Shown piece after piece: positions 7,639 through 9,200 of a stretch of DNA of 9,200 bases (position 1 is the stretch's first letter; every line of letters begins with the position of its first letter). The translations under genes were made by a program, and so were the position numbers. Location of the stretch: contig JAPHUI010000168.1 in the NCBI GenBank assembly GCA_026193755.1, forward strand, positions 1-9,200, in the 5' to 3' direction. The stretch is from Ignavibacteriaceae bacterium (GTDB taxonomy: Bacteria > Bacteroidota > Ignavibacteria > Ignavibacteriales > Ignavibacteriaceae). Under the pieces are notes generated by a model. It ran no database searches, had not been told where the DNA came from, and worked only from the letters and a program-made list of their open reading frames with translations.

Positions 7639-9200
7639 TCACCTTGTGGCTATAATTATAGCAGCGGTTGCCGATAATATCACAGCGACTTGTGCAACTA
7701 CTGTAAGGACATCAGTAAATACAGTCCAAAACTTTGGTCCGGGTGGTTCCTCAGGTGCCCAAATAGTATCACCGGGTTGAAGTAAAACATCTTCATCCGC
7801 ATCGATCCATTCGCCGGTTTTCGCTTTTATGACTCTGACATCACCCTCCAAAGCACGCCAACCAAAACCACCTGCCAGGTTAATATAATCTTCAACTGTT
7901 AAAGTTGAGTCAAAAATAATTTTTCCAGGGTTAACAAATTGCCCTAACATTATAATATAATCTTTCTTCTGTGGGATGTTGATTATATCACCTTTATGTA
8001 ACACAATATTTTCAGTCAGATCATTATCCTGAAATAGTCTAACAAAATCAACAATAACCACACCCGTCGATTGTCTCGATTTTGCTTTAAAGTAATCGTA
8101 TTCATCTTCCGTCATTTTATCTGTAGGTATAAGCTTGAGTCTTTCATATTCAGGATCAACTTCCTGAACTTCCATCTTTCTGCTAACTGAGGCTTCGGTA
8201 AGAGATGCTTCCTCTAAAAATCCACCTGCATTTTCAATTATTTCTTTTAAGGTAGTTGAATCTTTACTAATCTTGTACCAACCAGGATATTTTACGTAAC
8301 CATCGACCCTCACATAATAATCGATAAAATATTCCGGAATTTGTCTAACCATTAAATGGTCCTTATTTTGAAGAACCACATTGTTTTCTTTTAATGAGTC
8401 GTAAGAATAATAGTTGCTGACCTGTTTCTCACCGTCATCAATAAATTTCACCAATTCAATACTATCTTTCCTAGCTTTATATGTAAAACCACCAGCTAGT
8501 TTTATTAGATCCAATACAGTTTCACCTTCTCTGTATTCATAAATAGCTGGATAAATTATTTCTCCGCTTATTTGTATCACACGATCAACTTTGCTTATAA
8601 GTACCACATCTCCTTCAACTAAAATTGGATTATTTGTGTAATCAGCAAATCTTAAAAATGCTAAGAAATCATATTTTTTTTCGGTTTTATCTTTAGAAAC
8701 AATTTTTATCTCTCTTATATTTGAAGTTTCATTAAATCCTTTTGAAACAGCTATAAGATCTATTAATCTGCTATTAGCAGATAGAACAAATATTGAAGGT
8801 TTAACCACATCTCCGGTCAATGAAACTTTAATTTTTCTAAAGTCTACAAGTGAAATAAAAATGTCAACATCTTTGTAATACTTCAGAATAGTATCTCTGA
8901 TTTTATTTTTTGCATCTTCAAGAGTACTATTTCTAAGATCAATACCACCTACCTTAGGAATATATAGCCATCCTTCCTGATCAATAAAAAGAGTATTCGT
9001 AATTTCCGTTACACCACTGATTGACAGAAAAAATTTATCTCCTGGTCCTACTTTATATTCCTTTGGATTAATTATTCCTTCGGTCGCAGTGCCTGAAAGC
9101 TGTTCAAGCTGACTGCTTTTTGCTAGAGCAAGAGAGTCACCAAAAATTCTTTCCTGGTAGTTGGGAAGTTGTTGACAATAAAGTGAGGTACTTAAAAAGA
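7639..9200 (-). CDS. SLBB-domain polysaccharide export protein (Wza/OPX family), 5' end beyond the window
   Basis: This protein is expected to form the periplasmic and outer-membrane conduit for the polymer, working with Wzz. The frame is open to the right edge: 519 residues are visible and only the start of the signal peptide seems missing, since the visible part opens with FLSTSLYCQQLPNY, which looks like a signal-sequence end. Next come the poly-export domain (about 47-120, EYKVGPGDKFF to KDVDIFISL) and four SLBB repeats, each with a G-x-V/I-x-x-P-type opening: about 122-168 (TGDVVKP), 207-251 (SGEIIYP), 296-340 (DGYVKYP) and 414-458 (LGQFVNP). Three have an AGGF in the middle. A PGD loop (visible 475-477) and a proline-rich PEEPPGP precede a C-terminal hydrophobic helix (about 490-516). 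A TTG at 8818-8820 lies inside the first SLBB repeat and cannot be the true start. It is the first visible gene of the minus-strand series. Confidence 0.93.
   Translation of the reverse strand, partial: FLSTSLYCQQLPNYQERIFGDSLALAKSSQLEQLSGTATEGIINPKEYKVGPGDKFFLSISGVTEITNTLFIDQEGWLYIPKVGGIDLRNSTLEDAKNKIRDTILKYYKDVDIFISLVDFRKIKVSLTGDVVKPSIFVLSANSRLIDLIAVSKGFNETSNIREIKIVSKDKTEKKYDFLAFLRFADYTNNPILVEGDVVLISKVDRVIQISGEIIYPAIYEYREGETVLDLIKLAGGFTYKARKDSIELVKFIDDGEKQVSNYYSYDSLKENNVVLQNKDHLMVRQIPEYFIDYYVRVDGYVKYPGWYKISKDSTTLKEIIENAGGFLEEASLTEASVSRKMEVQEVDPEYERLKLIPTDKMTEDEYDYFKAKSRQSTGVVIVDFVRLFQDNDLTENIVLHKGDIINIPQKKDYIIMLGQFVNPGKIIFDSTLTVEDYINLAGGFGWRALEGDVRVIKAKTGEWIDADEDVLLQPGDTIWAPEEPPGPKFWTVFTDVLTVVAQVAVILSATAAIIIATR
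7640..7645 (-). promoter_or_regulatory. ribosome binding site deciding the wzz start
   Basis: AAGGTG on the minus strand is followed by 6 nt and the ATG at 7631-7633. It overlaps the stop codon of the SLBB gene, so a ribosome ending the exporter sits over the wzz entry site. It is the clearest Shine-Dalgarno in the window and argues for the ATG rather than the GTG at 7640-7642, which lies inside the site. Confidence 0.6.

Overview
The window is AT-rich (roughly one third G+C by eye) bacterial DNA holding part of a polysaccharide assembly and export locus. It fits a Wzx/Wzy-type capsule, exopolysaccharide or O-antigen system of a Gram-negative cell. The outer-membrane-type SLBB exporter, the separate chain-length regulator without a kinase domain, and the low G+C suggest the Bacteroidota/Ignavibacteriota/Chlorobi side of the tree. 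This taxonomic guess rests on style only; no rRNA or other marker is present.

Layout. At the left edge, a plus-strand GT4 glycosyltransferase (30-1172) follows the last codons of another plus-strand gene, with an ATGA stop/start overlap. It converges on a minus-strand series that fills the rest of the window. In transcription order (right to left) this is: an SLBB polysaccharide export protein, cut by the right edge (7639-9200); a Wzz-type chain-length determinant (6485-7633); UDP-glucuronate decarboxylase, i.e. UDP-xylose synthase (5547-6485); a MurJ/MviN-superfamily flippase (3972-5522); an O-antigen ligase/polymerase-family membrane protein (2381-3826); and a GT9 heptosyltransferase-family protein (1242-2372). 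The first four genes are tightly packed (5-nt gap, 1-nt overlap, 24-nt gap). A 145-nt gap, which could hold an internal promoter, precedes the ligase/polymerase gene, and an 8-nt gap precedes the GT9 gene.

How the genes work together (inference from families). UXS supplies UDP-xylose. The GT4 and GT9 enzymes, with others outside the window, build a lipid-linked repeat unit. The MurJ-like protein would flip it across the inner membrane. The Wzy/WaaL-family protein would polymerise or ligate it in the periplasm under Wzz control. The SLBB protein would carry the polymer through the periplasm and outer membrane.

Nothing here looks like a wholly new system. The points most worth a second look are the MurJ-type rather than ordinary Wzx-type flippase with apparent loss of two arginines important in E. 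coli MurJ, the hydrophobic N-terminal segment on the GT9 enzyme, the SLBB protein with four SLBB repeats and a C-terminal hydrophobic helix, and the TTG start with possible internal promoter before the ligase/polymerase gene. No tRNA, rRNA, CRISPR array, transposase or insertion sequence was seen, and no stretch longer than 300 bases lacks a gene.
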